Below, piece after piece: positions 8,398 through 16,710 of a stretch of 64,000 nt of DNA. Where the stretch lies: contig JAXLUR010000005.1 of the NCBI GenBank assembly GCA_046329435.1, forward strand, positions 496,001 through 560,000, in the 5' to 3' direction. Each line of letters starts with the position of its first letter. Position 1 is the stretch's first letter. A program made the position numbers and the translations under genes. The DNA comes from M3007 sp046329435. Its GTDB lineage: Bacteria > Bacteroidota > Bacteroidia > Chitinophagales > Saprospiraceae. The notes below the pieces were generated by a model that made no database searches, was not told the DNA's origin, and was given only the letters and a program-made list of their open reading frames with translations.

Positions 8398-9813
8398 GTG
8401 ACCCGCAGAACATTAGAGACCGAACAAAAAGCCCTCGAAATCAACCTCGACGAGCGCATTTACGGCGCTTTTGCCGAAATCGGCGCAGGACAGGAAGTGG
8501 CGCGGCATTTTTTTCAGGTGGGGGCGGCCGCCGGCACGATCGCCAAAACCATGAGTGCCTACGATAAAACGGTATCCGACGAAATCTACGGCCCGGAATT
8601 GCTGGGAAAAGGCCGCTATGTGTGCGAATCGCGTTTATACAAAATGCTCGACCATGAGTACGAACTCATGGAAAACCGCCTGCGCGCGCTGCGGCCCCAA
8701 CAGAATTTTTTTGCGTTTGCCGATACGGTTTCGGCCATCAATTACCAGCGCACCATCAAAGGCGACGGCTGGCTGGGCCTGCGTTTTCAGCTGTCGCCCG
8801 ACGGAGCGCCCAACGATCTGGTGTTGCATGTCAGGCTGCTCGATCCCGACAACCGCCAGCAACAACAGGCGGTCGGTATTCTGGGCGTCAACCTGATCTA
8901 CGGCTGCTTCCGCTATGCGCAACACCCGGAAATGCTGCTCCAGTCTTTGCTCGACAACCTGCACGGCCGCGTCATGATCGATATGGCACGTATGAGCGGA
9001 CCCGATTTTGCGGCCGTTGACAACCGCCTGGTTTGCCTCTGGCTGGTGCGTTACGGCCTGAGCCATGTGGCTGTTTTCGGCCCCGACGGCAACAGCCTGC
9101 ACGCCGGCGAGTTTTTGTACCGAAAATCACTGCTGATTGCCCGCGGAAGTTACCGGCCCCCTACCCTTGTTCAACAGGACATGATCCGGCAGGCCTACGC
9201 CCAGTTCAAAGCCGAACCCGATCTGAAGGGCAGCGCCAGTTTTTTCCTGACGGAAATCACGCTCGACAACCTCAGTCCCGATGGCCAGCCCGACGAACGC
9301 GACTTTCTCGACCGCGCCGACATGCTCTGCGCGCTGGGGCAAACCGTCGTGATTTCCAATTGCGTACCCTATAAAAAACTGCTCAACTATTTCGCCGATT
9401 ACAAGCCGCCGCGTATTGGCCTGGCGATGGGGGTGCGAAAATTGCGCACCATTCTGCACGAAACCCTGCGCGACAATCCTGATATGCTGCTGGGCGCGTT
9501 TGGCGAACTCTTTCCCCAAAACGTGCGTTACTACATTTACCCGGCCCGCGAGCCGGACGGAACCTTGTTGAACACCCGGAATTTGCCGGTCCCCGAAGAA
9601 ATCCGTTTTCTCTACACTCATTTGCTGGAAAATCGCCACATCGTCGATGTTCAGAACTTCACGCCCGAAGTACTTTCGATCCTGCACAAGGAAGTCATCG
9701 GCATGATCCGGCGCGGCGAAACGGGCTGGGAAGACAAGGTGCCGGCCGAAGTGGCCCGCATGGTTCGGGAAAAAGGCTTGTTTGGCTGGAAAAAGAGCGC
9801 TGCCGTTCACTGA
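8398..9813 (+). CDS. Conserved protein of unknown function, 471 aa, GTG start
   Basis: The GTG at 8398 is the best start: translation from it opens with TRRTLETEQKALEINLDERIYGAFAEIGAGQEVARHFFQVG, a block I recognise from a long, well conserved family in Bacteroidota and some other phyla. Homologues have carried doubtful labels such as nicotinate-nucleotide adenylyltransferase, but no HxGH nucleotidyltransferase motif is present here, so I give no enzyme name. There is no signal peptide or transmembrane segment, so it is cytoplasmic. It precedes the GatB/YqeY gene by 55 bases with no terminator between, so they may be co-transcribed. Confidence 0.78.
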   Translation: MTRRTLETEQKALEINLDERIYGAFAEIGAGQEVARHFFQVGAAAGTIAKTMSAYDKTVSDEIYGPELLGKGRYVCESRLYKMLDHEYELMENRLRALRPQQNFFAFADTVSAINYQRTIKGDGWLGLRFQLSPDGAPNDLVLHVRLLDPDNRQQQQAVGILGVNLIYGCFRYAQHPEMLLQSLLDNLHGRVMIDMARMSGPDFAAVDNRLVCLWLVRYGLSHVAVFGPDGNSLHAGEFLYRKSLLIARGSYRPPTLVQQDMIRQAYAQFKAEPDLKGSASFFLTEITLDNLSPDGQPDERDFLDRADMLCALGQTVVISNCVPYKKLLNYFADYKPPRIGLAMGVRKLRTILHETLRDNPDMLLGAFGELFPQNVRYYIYPAREPDGTLLNTRNLPVPEEIRFLYTHLLENRHIVDVQNFTPEVLSILHKEVIGMIRRGETGWEDKVPAEVARMVREKGLFGWKKSAAVH

Positions 9814-9868
9814 GCAGGCTCCGGCGTGGTGCGCCTCGTTTTTTTTAAATAACCGAATTTTTATAAAA

Positions 9869-10318
9869 ATGTCACTCGAAGAAAAAATCAACAAAGACCT
9901 CGTAGTCGCCATGAAAGCGAAGGACGAGGTGAGCCTGCGGGGTATTCGCGCGATCAAAAGCGCCATTTTGCTGGCAAAAACCGACGGTTCGGGCCAGGCA
10001 ATCGATGAAGCCAGGGAAGTGGCCATGTTGCAGAAACTGGTCAAAACCCGCCAGGAATCGCTTGAAGTTTACGAAAAAAACAACCGCCCCGAACTGGCTG
10101 AAAAAGAGCGCGAGGAGATCGATGTAATCCGCCGTTACCTGCCGGCTATGATCGAAGGCGCCGAACTGGAGGCCATTTTGAAAAAAATCGTGGAAGAAAC
10201 AGGCGCCTCCGGCCCCAAAGACATGGGCAAGGTGATGGGTGTCGCTTCCAAACAGCTGGCGGGCAAAGCCGAAGGCCGCGCCATCTCCGAAGCGGTCAAG
10301 AAACTGCTCGGCGCATGA
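9869..10318 (+). CDS. GatB/YqeY-domain protein
   Basis: 149 residues from the ATG at 9869; the open frame upstream of it covers the end of the previous gene and is not needed. The family blocks are MSLEEKINKDLVVAMKAKDEVSLRGIRAIKSAI and the C-terminal GxKDMGKVMGVASKQLAGKAEGR, an RNA-binding-like helical domain also found at the end of GatB, the tRNA-dependent amidotransferase subunit. Stand-alone YqeY proteins are suggested to act on tRNA but have no settled role. The stop overlaps the ATG of the next gene (ATGA at 10315), so translation is probably coupled. Confidence 0.92.
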   Translation: MSLEEKINKDLVVAMKAKDEVSLRGIRAIKSAILLAKTDGSGQAIDEAREVAMLQKLVKTRQESLEVYEKNNRPELAEKEREEIDVIRRYLPAMIEGAELEAILKKIVEETGASGPKDMGKVMGVASKQLAGKAEGRAISEAVKKLLGA

Positions 10319-11187
10319 CGCCCCGTCTGCTGTTGCCGGCATGTTTGATCTGGGCAGCTTGCCGCAATACGCAGCAACCAGCCCCGCAGCCGGCCGGCGC
10401 GCCAGGCGCTTCCGACACGACTACCACCGTTGCCGTGAGCGCCGCCGGGTCAGATGATACCCCCTGGTGGGTCAGGCAGGGACTTCCGGAGCCCGATACG
10501 CTGGTCGTGCCCGTGGATGCCGACACCCTGCCCGGCGTCGAAATCATGCCTGTCGGGTCTTTCCACGGGGATGAAATTGATGAACACGCCGCTCGAAAGA
10601 CCTGGTTCGGGCTGTTTGCCAGGGGAAACGGCTTGTTTTACCTGAAAAATACGAAGATCAATCAAAAACACATCTACGACCCGATAGTGGACGAAGACGA
10701 GTCGCAGCCGGGCTCCGGCTGGCTGGTGACAACACCTTTGAAAGACTCCTGTTATGTGCTGCTCAAAGGGCTCGAAGGCCTGAAAGACGGCCCTGTCGAA
10801 ACCGTTGCCGACTCGTTTCCCCGCAAAATCTATCCCGGGTCGAATTGGTCTTTCTCCCTGGGCGGCAATAGTTATACCCTGAGCGGCGAAGGGGCGATGA
10901 ACAATCTGCCCGACGAAGGCGTGGTGGTGGCCAATTACAGGCTGTGGTTGTCGGGCCCTCTCGACGGCCGACCAGCCAAACAGCTGCTGGTCGCCCAGCC
11001 CTCGTTCGACGATGCCATGATCGAACTGCTATGGGTCGGCGATCTGGACCGCGACGGGCGCCCCGATTTTATTTTCAATCTTTCCGCTCATTACAATGCC
11101 TCCGAGACGGGACTATTTTTGTCGTCGCGTGCAGCAAAAGGCAAACTGGTACGTTTTGTAAATCGGCATATCTCCGTCGGCTGCTGA
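10315..11187 (+). CDS. Lipoprotein of unknown function
   Basis: 290 residues. The N-terminus MTPRLLLPACLIWAACRN has a short hydrophobic stretch ending in a lipobox-like WAAC, so the mature protein probably starts at a lipidated Cys16. A low-complexity Pro/Ala/Thr linker follows. Near the C-terminus, DLDRDGRPDFIFN resembles a calcium-binding FG-GAP/EF-type loop, as in proteins that compare a stored value with a measured one. No enzyme motif. It is translationally coupled to YqeY and ends 25 bases before lptB, so the set 9869-11953 may form an operon. Confidence 0.65.
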   Translation: MTPRLLLPACLIWAACRNTQQPAPQPAGAPGASDTTTTVAVSAAGSDDTPWWVRQGLPEPDTLVVPVDADTLPGVEIMPVGSFHGDEIDEHAARKTWFGLFARGNGLFYLKNTKINQKHIYDPIVDEDESQPGSGWLVTTPLKDSCYVLLKGLEGLKDGPVETVADSFPRKIYPGSNWSFSLGGNSYTLSGEGAMNNLPDEGVVVANYRLWLSGPLDGRPAKQLLVAQPSFDDAMIELLWVGDLDRDGRPDFIFNLSAHYNASETGLFLSSRAAKGKLVRFVNRHISVGC

Positions 11188-11212
11188 TGCGCCGGCTCAA
11201 CAACTAGGTTTT

Positions 11213-11953
11213 ATGGTATTACGCGCAGAACATCTGATCAAAACATACGGCAAGCGGACGGTCGTTCGCGATGTTTCCTTCCAGGTCCGGCAGGGCGAGA
11301 TTGTGGGGTTGCTCGGCCCGAACGGCGCGGGCAAAACCACTTCTTTTTACATGACCGTGGGTTTTATCCGTCCTACGGCGGGCAATGTTTTTCTGGAAAA
11401 CCAGGAGATTACCGAACTGCCCATGTACCGGCGTGCACAGCTGGGTATCGGTTATCTTCCGCAGGAGCCCAGCGTGTTTCGCAAACTGTCTGTCGAAGAC
11501 AACATCAAGGCCGTACTTGAAATGACCAAACTCGGCGCCTCGGAGCAGGCAGATAAACTGGAAGCCCTGATCGACGAATTCAACCTGCACAAAGTGCGCA
11601 AAAGCAACGGCGACACGCTTTCCGGCGGCGAGCGGCGGCGTACGGAGATCGCCCGCGCCCTGGCTTCCGACCCCAAGTTCATCCTTCTCGACGAGCCTTT
11701 TGCCGGTATCGACCCGATCGCCGTGGAAGACATCCAGTACATCGTCGCCCGCCTGAAAACCAAAAATATCGGCATTCTTATCACCGACCACAACGTGCAG
11801 GAAACGCTGAGTATCACCGACCGGGCCTACCTCATGTTTGAAGGCAGCATCCTGAAAGCCGGCACCGCCGAAGAACTGGCAGCCGATGAAATGGTGCGAA
11901 AAGTATATCTTGGCAAACATTTCGAGTTGCGGCGCAAAGTGATCGAATTATAA
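11213..11953 (+). CDS. lptB: LPS export ABC transporter ATP-binding protein LptB
   Basis: 246 residues. Walker A GPNGAGKT at 35-42, Q-loop Q84 in YLPQEPSVFRKLSVEDNI, signature LSGGERRR near 136-143, Walker B with D160-E161 (FILLDEP), then the H-loop in LITDHNVQET. The LPQEPSVFRKL segment and length are diagnostic of LptB, the ATPase that drives lipopolysaccharide extraction from the inner membrane with LptF/LptG, which are not in this window. It closes the possible operon with the lipoprotein and YqeY. Confidence 0.95.
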   Translation: MVLRAEHLIKTYGKRTVVRDVSFQVRQGEIVGLLGPNGAGKTTSFYMTVGFIRPTAGNVFLENQEITELPMYRRAQLGIGYLPQEPSVFRKLSVEDNIKAVLEMTKLGASEQADKLEALIDEFNLHKVRKSNGDTLSGGERRRTEIARALASDPKFILLDEPFAGIDPIAVEDIQYIVARLKTKNIGILITDHNVQETLSITDRAYLMFEGSILKAGTAEELAADEMVRKVYLGKHFELRRKVIEL

Positions 11954-12138
11954 ATCCCGTTTCCCGGTTTCGATTTTATTCCCTGCCTGTCCTGCCCGGC
12001 GCATTGCCCGCAGGAGGGCTTGTTGTTTTTTCAGGGTAAATCTGAATTGGGCATGATAAATGCTATACGGTGTGGAGCAAGCGGGGACCTCAGATTTGCC
12101 TCATTTGCAGCGAATTTTCCTAATCAAGTACATCGTAT

Positions 12139-12906
12139 ATGAAAAAAATCTTTACCCTCGCACTTTCCGGCTTACTGCTGTTGATCCTCGGCTGTCAGGA
12201 CAATGAAAAAACGCTGCCCGATTGCAACGGCGCCTACTGGAGTTACCGCGGCACCGACGGCCCCGGCTATTGGAAAGACATCTGTGTCAGCTATGGCGAT
12301 TGCGGGGGCAACATCCAGTCGCCCGTTGACATTGCCGGCGCTGTCGAAGACCCTTCGCTGCAAGGCCTGGGAGGCCGGTTTTCCGAATCGCAGATTCACC
12401 TCCGCAACACCGGCAACACCATTGCGCTGGATATGGACAACGGCAGTGAAATCACCTTCGACGGCGTGACTTATCAGATGAAAGAAGTACACTTTCACAC
12501 GCCGGGAGAGCATAGTGTCAACGGCTCGGTTTATCCGGTAGAAGTACACATGGACTTTAAAAACGAGACGACCGGCCAGCTGGCTGTGATCAGCATGTTC
12601 CTTCGAGAAGGCGCGGTCAATTCGTTTCTGACGAACATTTTGCCGTTTGTGCCGCAAGCCGGACAGGAGTATCACGCCGCCGAAACGATCAATATTGCCA
12701 CGTTTTTCCCGACGGATCTGAGCTACTACACCTACACAGGTTCGCTGACAACGCCGCCCTGCTCCGAAAATGTTACCTGGATCGTACTGAGCGAACCCCT
12801 CGAAGCATCTGCCAACCAGATCGGGGCGCTCACCAATAAAATGCCGCGCAACAACCGCCCGGTTCAGCAACTCAACGGCCGCGTAATCCGGCATTTTCAT
12901 CAATAA
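12139..12906 (+). CDS. Alpha-class carbonic anhydrase, lipoprotein
   Basis: 255 residues. The signal with lipobox LILGC puts the lipidated cysteine at residue 19, so the enzyme sits in the periplasm or on the outer membrane. The zinc histidines are H118 and H120 in KEVHFHTPGEH and H137 in VEVHMDF; GSLTTPPC near 201-208 holds the threonine next to zinc-bound water. NIQSPVDI and PRNNRPVQ are further family blocks. It interconverts CO2 and bicarbonate. It is a single gene with a bidirectional terminator shared with the convergent lipoprotein gene. Confidence 0.94.
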   Translation: MKKIFTLALSGLLLLILGCQDNEKTLPDCNGAYWSYRGTDGPGYWKDICVSYGDCGGNIQSPVDIAGAVEDPSLQGLGGRFSESQIHLRNTGNTIALDMDNGSEITFDGVTYQMKEVHFHTPGEHSVNGSVYPVEVHMDFKNETTGQLAVISMFLREGAVNSFLTNILPFVPQAGQEYHAAETINIATFFPTDLSYYTYTGSLTTPPCSENVTWIVLSEPLEASANQIGALTNKMPRNNRPVQQLNGRVIRHFHQ

Positions 12907-12961
12907 GGTGCCAGACAGCTATGTGAAAGCTGCGTAATTGGCCCCACAGGGCCGAAAAAGG

Positions 12962-12995
12962 AAGGGGATGACCGCTGCCGGTCATCCCCTTTTTC
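12962..12995. terminator. Bidirectional terminator between two convergent genes
   Basis: AAGGGGATGACCG (962-974) and CGGTCATCCCCTT (979-991) form a 13-bp stem with a 4-base loop; TTTTTC follows on + and TTCCTTTTTC on -. Confidence 0.85.
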
Positions 12996-13017
12996 TCTTG
13001 GGTGTGAAAGGATTGCC

Positions 13018-14727
13018 TTAATCCCGAATGACCCGGTAACTGCCCGAAACCGTGTGGCTGGCGCCGCCGGCGTCCAGGAAGCTGCCGTCGAAAGTGCCGA
13101 TGATCGGTTCGCCGGTGTTGCCAAACTGCGTCAGGGTTGTCGTGACGGTAGTGCTCGTCGTAGTGTCCTGCGAAGCATAGAAGTAGGACATCGGGAAGGT
13201 GCCGGTTTGAGCATTATTGGCAAAGCCGAAGTAAATATTGGTCGAAGGTCCGTAAACATTGGTGCTCGGAGCAAAGTAGCTGGCATTGGGGTCGATTTCC
13301 AGGAAATTCTCCCCATCGAGCGTGTACTGGATGTATTCAGTCAGGTTGTTGCAGGCTTCGAGGGCGCCTGCTGCCAGCGGTGAACTTGCGTTGTTGAATA
13401 CGGCCGGAGTGCTTTGCAGGTTCAGGTTCAGGTTGTACCCCGTGATCGTAAAGTTGGCGGGCGACAGCACACAGGGATAGGCATACAAGAAATTACCCTG
13501 CGCATCCGTGTAGGCATAGGCTGTCGCGCCGTTGCATACGATTTTTGCGTAGCCGTTTGTGACAGGCTGCTGGCTGCAATCGACGATCTGGCCGCTGACA
13601 TTGAAGGTTTGAATACTGTTGGCCGGAATAATCACGGGCGGCAATACTGCGTCGGCGGTCAGAGGACCTATATTCTGTGTATAAAGCACATTATTGGTAC
13701 AGTTGGGGCTGTACAGCACCACGGTCAGCTCGAGGGGCACGCCAACCGGCACGCCACCGGCAAAATTGCCTTGCAAGTCGGTTTCGCCGTGGCCGCAGCC
13801 TACGGTAAGCGCCGAGCCCTGCGGGCAAATCCACACCGCTACACCCGACAAGGGGTGGTCGGTATCGCCAATGAAAACCTGGCCGTTTACGAACACCCGT
13901 TCACCCTGAAAATCGCAGTTCCACCAGGTAAAATGGCTGACCTGGCCCACATATTCGTTGCCGACAAGTTGTGCGCTGCCCTCTTCGATCCAGCGCGAGC
14001 GATCGGTATCGAACCACCAGAGCGGAATGCTGGACGGCGCGTCGCCCATTTGTTCGGGCTGAACGGGCATCCGCAGCTCGACCGTGTGACCGGGCGCTAC
14101 CTGCAAGGCTTCGCCAGCGTTGTTTTCGAGTTCAACGACGACCATGCCGTACGTCACCAGGCCCAGCTGGCGACCTTCGGTGTTGATGGCGCGCAGGTCG
14201 CCAGGCATCTGGCGAAACCAGTTTTCGGATGTCGGGTCGATATAACGCGCGTACACGTTGACGGGGCCGTTGAAAGTGCTGCCATCGGCGCGGGCAACCG
14301 AACCGGCCGGAAAATCAAGTCCGACGCCGCCCGGTACCTGCACCGTACCGCCCTGCGCGGTATTCAAGGTGGCCGTCAGCTGGCGCGGAAGCAGCTGGAT
14401 GTTGACGATTTTTTTCGCCCCGTCGGAAACAGGATAGTTGCGGGTAAAATCAAAATAGCCGATTTTAAACACACTCAATTGGGCGTCGCGAGCAGGCAGT
14501 CGAACCGCCTTGAGTGTGAAAATGCCGTTTTCGTCGGTCTTGGCAAAGGCACTGCCGGCGCGTACGGCTGCGTCGGCCACGGGTTGGCCCTGATCGTCGG
14601 TTACCTGCCCGGTGAAGGATACTTCGGCCGTCGGCTCGAAAAACGGAGGAGCGTCGTCTTTCCAGCACGATTGCCAGACCGCAGCCAACAGAAGGGTGGG
14701 AAGTAAAAAACGAAGGAGATTTTTCAT
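13018..14727 (-). CDS. Large lipoprotein with a carboxypeptidase-regulatory-like domain
   Basis: 569 residues. The signal MKNLLRFLLPTLLLAAVWQSC gives a lipidated cysteine at about residue 21. An N-terminal beta-sandwich (about 35-110, FTGQVTDDQGQPVADAAVRAG) is the carboxypeptidase-regulatory-like fold common on Bacteroidota surface proteins. Two more sandwich-like segments follow (NGQVFIGDTDHPLSGVAVWI, VSGQIVDCSQQPVTNGYAKI), then a C-terminal beta domain. No catalytic motif is visible. It is probably surface-exposed and may act in adhesion or binding. The genes on both sides are unrelated. Confidence 0.7.
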   Translation of the reverse strand: MKNLLRFLLPTLLLAAVWQSCWKDDAPPFFEPTAEVSFTGQVTDDQGQPVADAAVRAGSAFAKTDENGIFTLKAVRLPARDAQLSVFKIGYFDFTRNYPVSDGAKKIVNIQLLPRQLTATLNTAQGGTVQVPGGVGLDFPAGSVARADGSTFNGPVNVYARYIDPTSENWFRQMPGDLRAINTEGRQLGLVTYGMVVVELENNAGEALQVAPGHTVELRMPVQPEQMGDAPSSIPLWWFDTDRSRWIEEGSAQLVGNEYVGQVSHFTWWNCDFQGERVFVNGQVFIGDTDHPLSGVAVWICPQGSALTVGCGHGETDLQGNFAGGVPVGVPLELTVVLYSPNCTNNVLYTQNIGPLTADAVLPPVIIPANSIQTFNVSGQIVDCSQQPVTNGYAKIVCNGATAYAYTDAQGNFLYAYPCVLSPANFTITGYNLNLNLQSTPAVFNNASSPLAAGALEACNNLTEYIQYTLDGENFLEIDPNASYFAPSTNVYGPSTNIYFGFANNAQTGTFPMSYFYASQDTTTSTTVTTTLTQFGNTGEPIIGTFDGSFLDAGGASHTVSGSYRVIRD

Positions 14728-14807
14728 TGGTGCATGCGTTTTTGTGAATGAATTTTTTCCACATCACGCATGCAAAGCCTTCGGGGTTGGGTCGGTCGGT
14801 AAAAAAA

Positions 14808-15878
14808 TTACACATCGAAGCTCACCACTACGCGCCGCGTCTTGGGATGGGACTGGCAGGTAAGCACATAACCGGCTTCCACTTCATCGGCTTCGAGGCC
14901 GTAATTGAGTTCCATTTCCAGCTCGCCCTCGAGCACTCTGGCCTTGCAGGTGCTGCACACCCCGCCCTTGCAGGAGAAAGGCAGGTCGGCGCCGGCCCGC
15001 ATGGCGGCGTCGAGCAAGGTGCTCCCGTCGGTCGGCAATTTGAAATTGAACTCGGCGCCGTCCTGAATAACCGTCACTTCGGCTTCGAAGGCGTCCTGTT
15101 CACTTCGGGCGGCGACGGGTTTTCTTTTTAGTCCGGCGGTTGTAAACAGTTCAAAATGAATGTTTTTGCTTGATACGCCGAGGCTTTCGAGCGCCGATTT
15201 GACCGAAAAGGTCATTTCCTCGGGTCCGCAGAGAAAGAAGGCGTCCACTTCGCCGGGCGCGAACAGCAGGCGGCCGTATTGGCGGCATTTTTCGCCGTCG
15301 AGGCGGCCCTGAAAGAGGGGGCTGCCCAGCGATTCGCGGCTGAGCACGTGGTGTACTGCGAGGCGGTCGGGGTAGCGGTTTTTCAGTTCCTCGAGTTGCT
15401 CCCGGAAAATGATGTGATCGAATCCGCGATTGCCGTAAAACAGCATAAACCGGCTGTCCGGCTCCTGCACCAGGGTGGTCCTGATCAGGCTCATGACCGG
15501 CGTGATGCCACTTCCCGCGGCAAATGCGACGTAAAGCCCGCGGTTGCCGGCGTTCAGGTCCACGCGAAAGTGTCCCTGGGGCGGCATGGCTTCGAGGGTG
15601 TCGCCGGGGCGCAATTGTTCGTTGGCCCAGGTACTGAACGCGCCTTCGGGCACTTTTTTGACGGCGATGCGCAGGTCGTTGTCTTCCACGCCGGTACAAA
15701 TGGAATAAGTGCGGCGCACTTCCTCGCCATTCAGCGAGGTGCGCAACACCAGGTGCTGGCCCTGCAGATACCGGAAGGTGCTGCGAAGGGCTTCGGGTAT
15801 TTCAAAAGCAATGGAAACGGTGTCGGGCGTTTCCCGGCGCACTTCGCGTACTTGTAGCGGGTAAAATTTGGTTGACAT
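14808..15878 (-). CDS. Ferredoxin--NAD(P)H-type reductase with C-terminal 2Fe-2S domain
   Basis: 356 residues from the ATG at 15878 (MSTKFYPLQV); the frame reaches further upstream but only across the rpsT terminator. Order: FAD-binding barrel (about 1-105) with R-T-Y-S-I-C, NAD(P) domain (about 110-240) with AAGSGITPVMS, then a plant-type [2Fe-2S] domain (about 265-355) with CKGGVCSTC and a distant fourth cysteine. This PaaE-like order passes electrons from NAD(P)H to an oxygenase. No oxygenase subunits are adjacent, so the partner is unknown and I do not name it paaE. Confidence 0.88.
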   Translation of the reverse strand: MSTKFYPLQVREVRRETPDTVSIAFEIPEALRSTFRYLQGQHLVLRTSLNGEEVRRTYSICTGVEDNDLRIAVKKVPEGAFSTWANEQLRPGDTLEAMPPQGHFRVDLNAGNRGLYVAFAAGSGITPVMSLIRTTLVQEPDSRFMLFYGNRGFDHIIFREQLEELKNRYPDRLAVHHVLSRESLGSPLFQGRLDGEKCRQYGRLLFAPGEVDAFFLCGPEEMTFSVKSALESLGVSSKNIHFELFTTAGLKRKPVAARSEQDAFEAEVTVIQDGAEFNFKLPTDGSTLLDAAMRAGADLPFSCKGGVCSTCKARVLEGELEMELNYGLEADEVEAGYVLTCQSHPKTRRVVVSFDV

Positions 15879-15955
15879 GTTTGGTAGCAGGCAGTGGGCA
15901 ATAACAGGCGTCGGCAGCGTCGGCAGCAGGATGCGCTTGGGCAAATACAAACACA

Positions 15956-15990
15956 AAAAGTGTATCCCCGGCTTAAAGGAATACACTTTT
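15956..15990 (-). terminator. Rho-independent terminator after rpsT
   Basis: AAAAGTGTAT (15956-15965) and ATACACTTTT (15981-15990) are perfect 10-bp inverted repeats; read on the - strand the stem ends in a T-run after the rpsT stop. Confidence 0.75.
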
Positions 15991-16052
15991 CGGCTTTAAC
16001 GACAGTTTGTCCGAAGACAAACGCCCGCTGCAACAGCTACTGCAACCGTGAT

Positions 16053-16307
16053 TTACGCCAGTCCGTTGACGAATTTCATCAGACCGCTTTTCAGGTTGGC
16101 AGCTTTGTTGCGGTGGATGCTGCCGCGCTTGGCCAGACGGTCGATCATGCTGATAACCTTCGGAAGGAAGGTCTCCGCCTCGGCTTTGGCTTTCAGGCCG
16201 CGCAGGTTTTTGATGGCCGTGCGGGCTGTTTTTTTGTAATAGCGGTTTTGCAGACGGCGTTTTTCCGTTTGACGAATTCGTTTGAGCGCTGAACGATGGT
16301 GTGCCAT
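16053..16307 (-). CDS. rpsT: 30S ribosomal protein S20
   Basis: 84 residues from the ATG at 16307, the usual S20 length; a longer open frame upstream does not resemble S20. The lysine/arginine-rich helices MAHHRSALKRIRQTEKRRLQNRYYKK ... LPKVISMIDRLAKRGSIHRNKAANLKSGLMKFVN match the family closely. S20 binds 16S rRNA at the base of the 30S body. The gene is monocistronic, with a terminator at 15956-15990 and a TACCTTTG -7 box on the - strand at 16375-16368. Confidence 0.96.
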   Translation of the reverse strand: MAHHRSALKRIRQTEKRRLQNRYYKKTARTAIKNLRGLKAKAEAETFLPKVISMIDRLAKRGSIHRNKAANLKSGLMKFVNGLA

Positions 16308-16710
16308 GCGTCGATATACTGAATTGAAAAATGTGCGTACAAAAAGAGGTTTTTGATTTTGGGCCGGCAAAGGTAGGTTTTTGCGCCGGAAAAAGAAAAC
16401 ACCCTTCGAAATTTTCTTTTCCATTATTGCAAATAATTATGCCGCAACGGACGATTATTTTGAACAATCCTGCACTTGCTCCGTTGGATTTTTGCTTGTA
16501 ACAACAACCCTTTTTATAGGGTGAAATGTGCTAATTTTGCGCGCTTTTGCCCAAACAGGCAGCCGCGGGCATCGTAATTTGAACGACGCAGCGCGGATGC
16601 TTTTCAAACACATACCGTCAGTCGGGGATGACCTGAGCGCCAGGCTGGTAACCATTCGCACGATTTGAGCGCGCCGCACCCTGTTTGACCCAATTTTTTC
16701 AATACCCGAA
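16308..16710. other. Divergent intergenic region, 403 bases
   Basis: Between rpsT (-) and sucA (+). It contains the rpsT -7 box TACCTTTG on the - strand (16375-16368) and, on the + strand, TAATTTTG at 16532-16539, which could start sucA with a leader of about 170 bases. Neither has a clear TTG at the right distance. No ORF or stable hairpin stands out. Confidence 0.4.

Noticed and set aside
12001..12060. Terminator after lptB
   Set aside because: Only a weak TCCTGC/GCAGGA pairing with a distant T-run; not strong enough to call.
13414..14706. 430-residue + strand open frame inside the large lipoprotein gene
   Set aside because: It is antisense to a gene with a signal peptide and clear beta domains; the shadow has no protein features.
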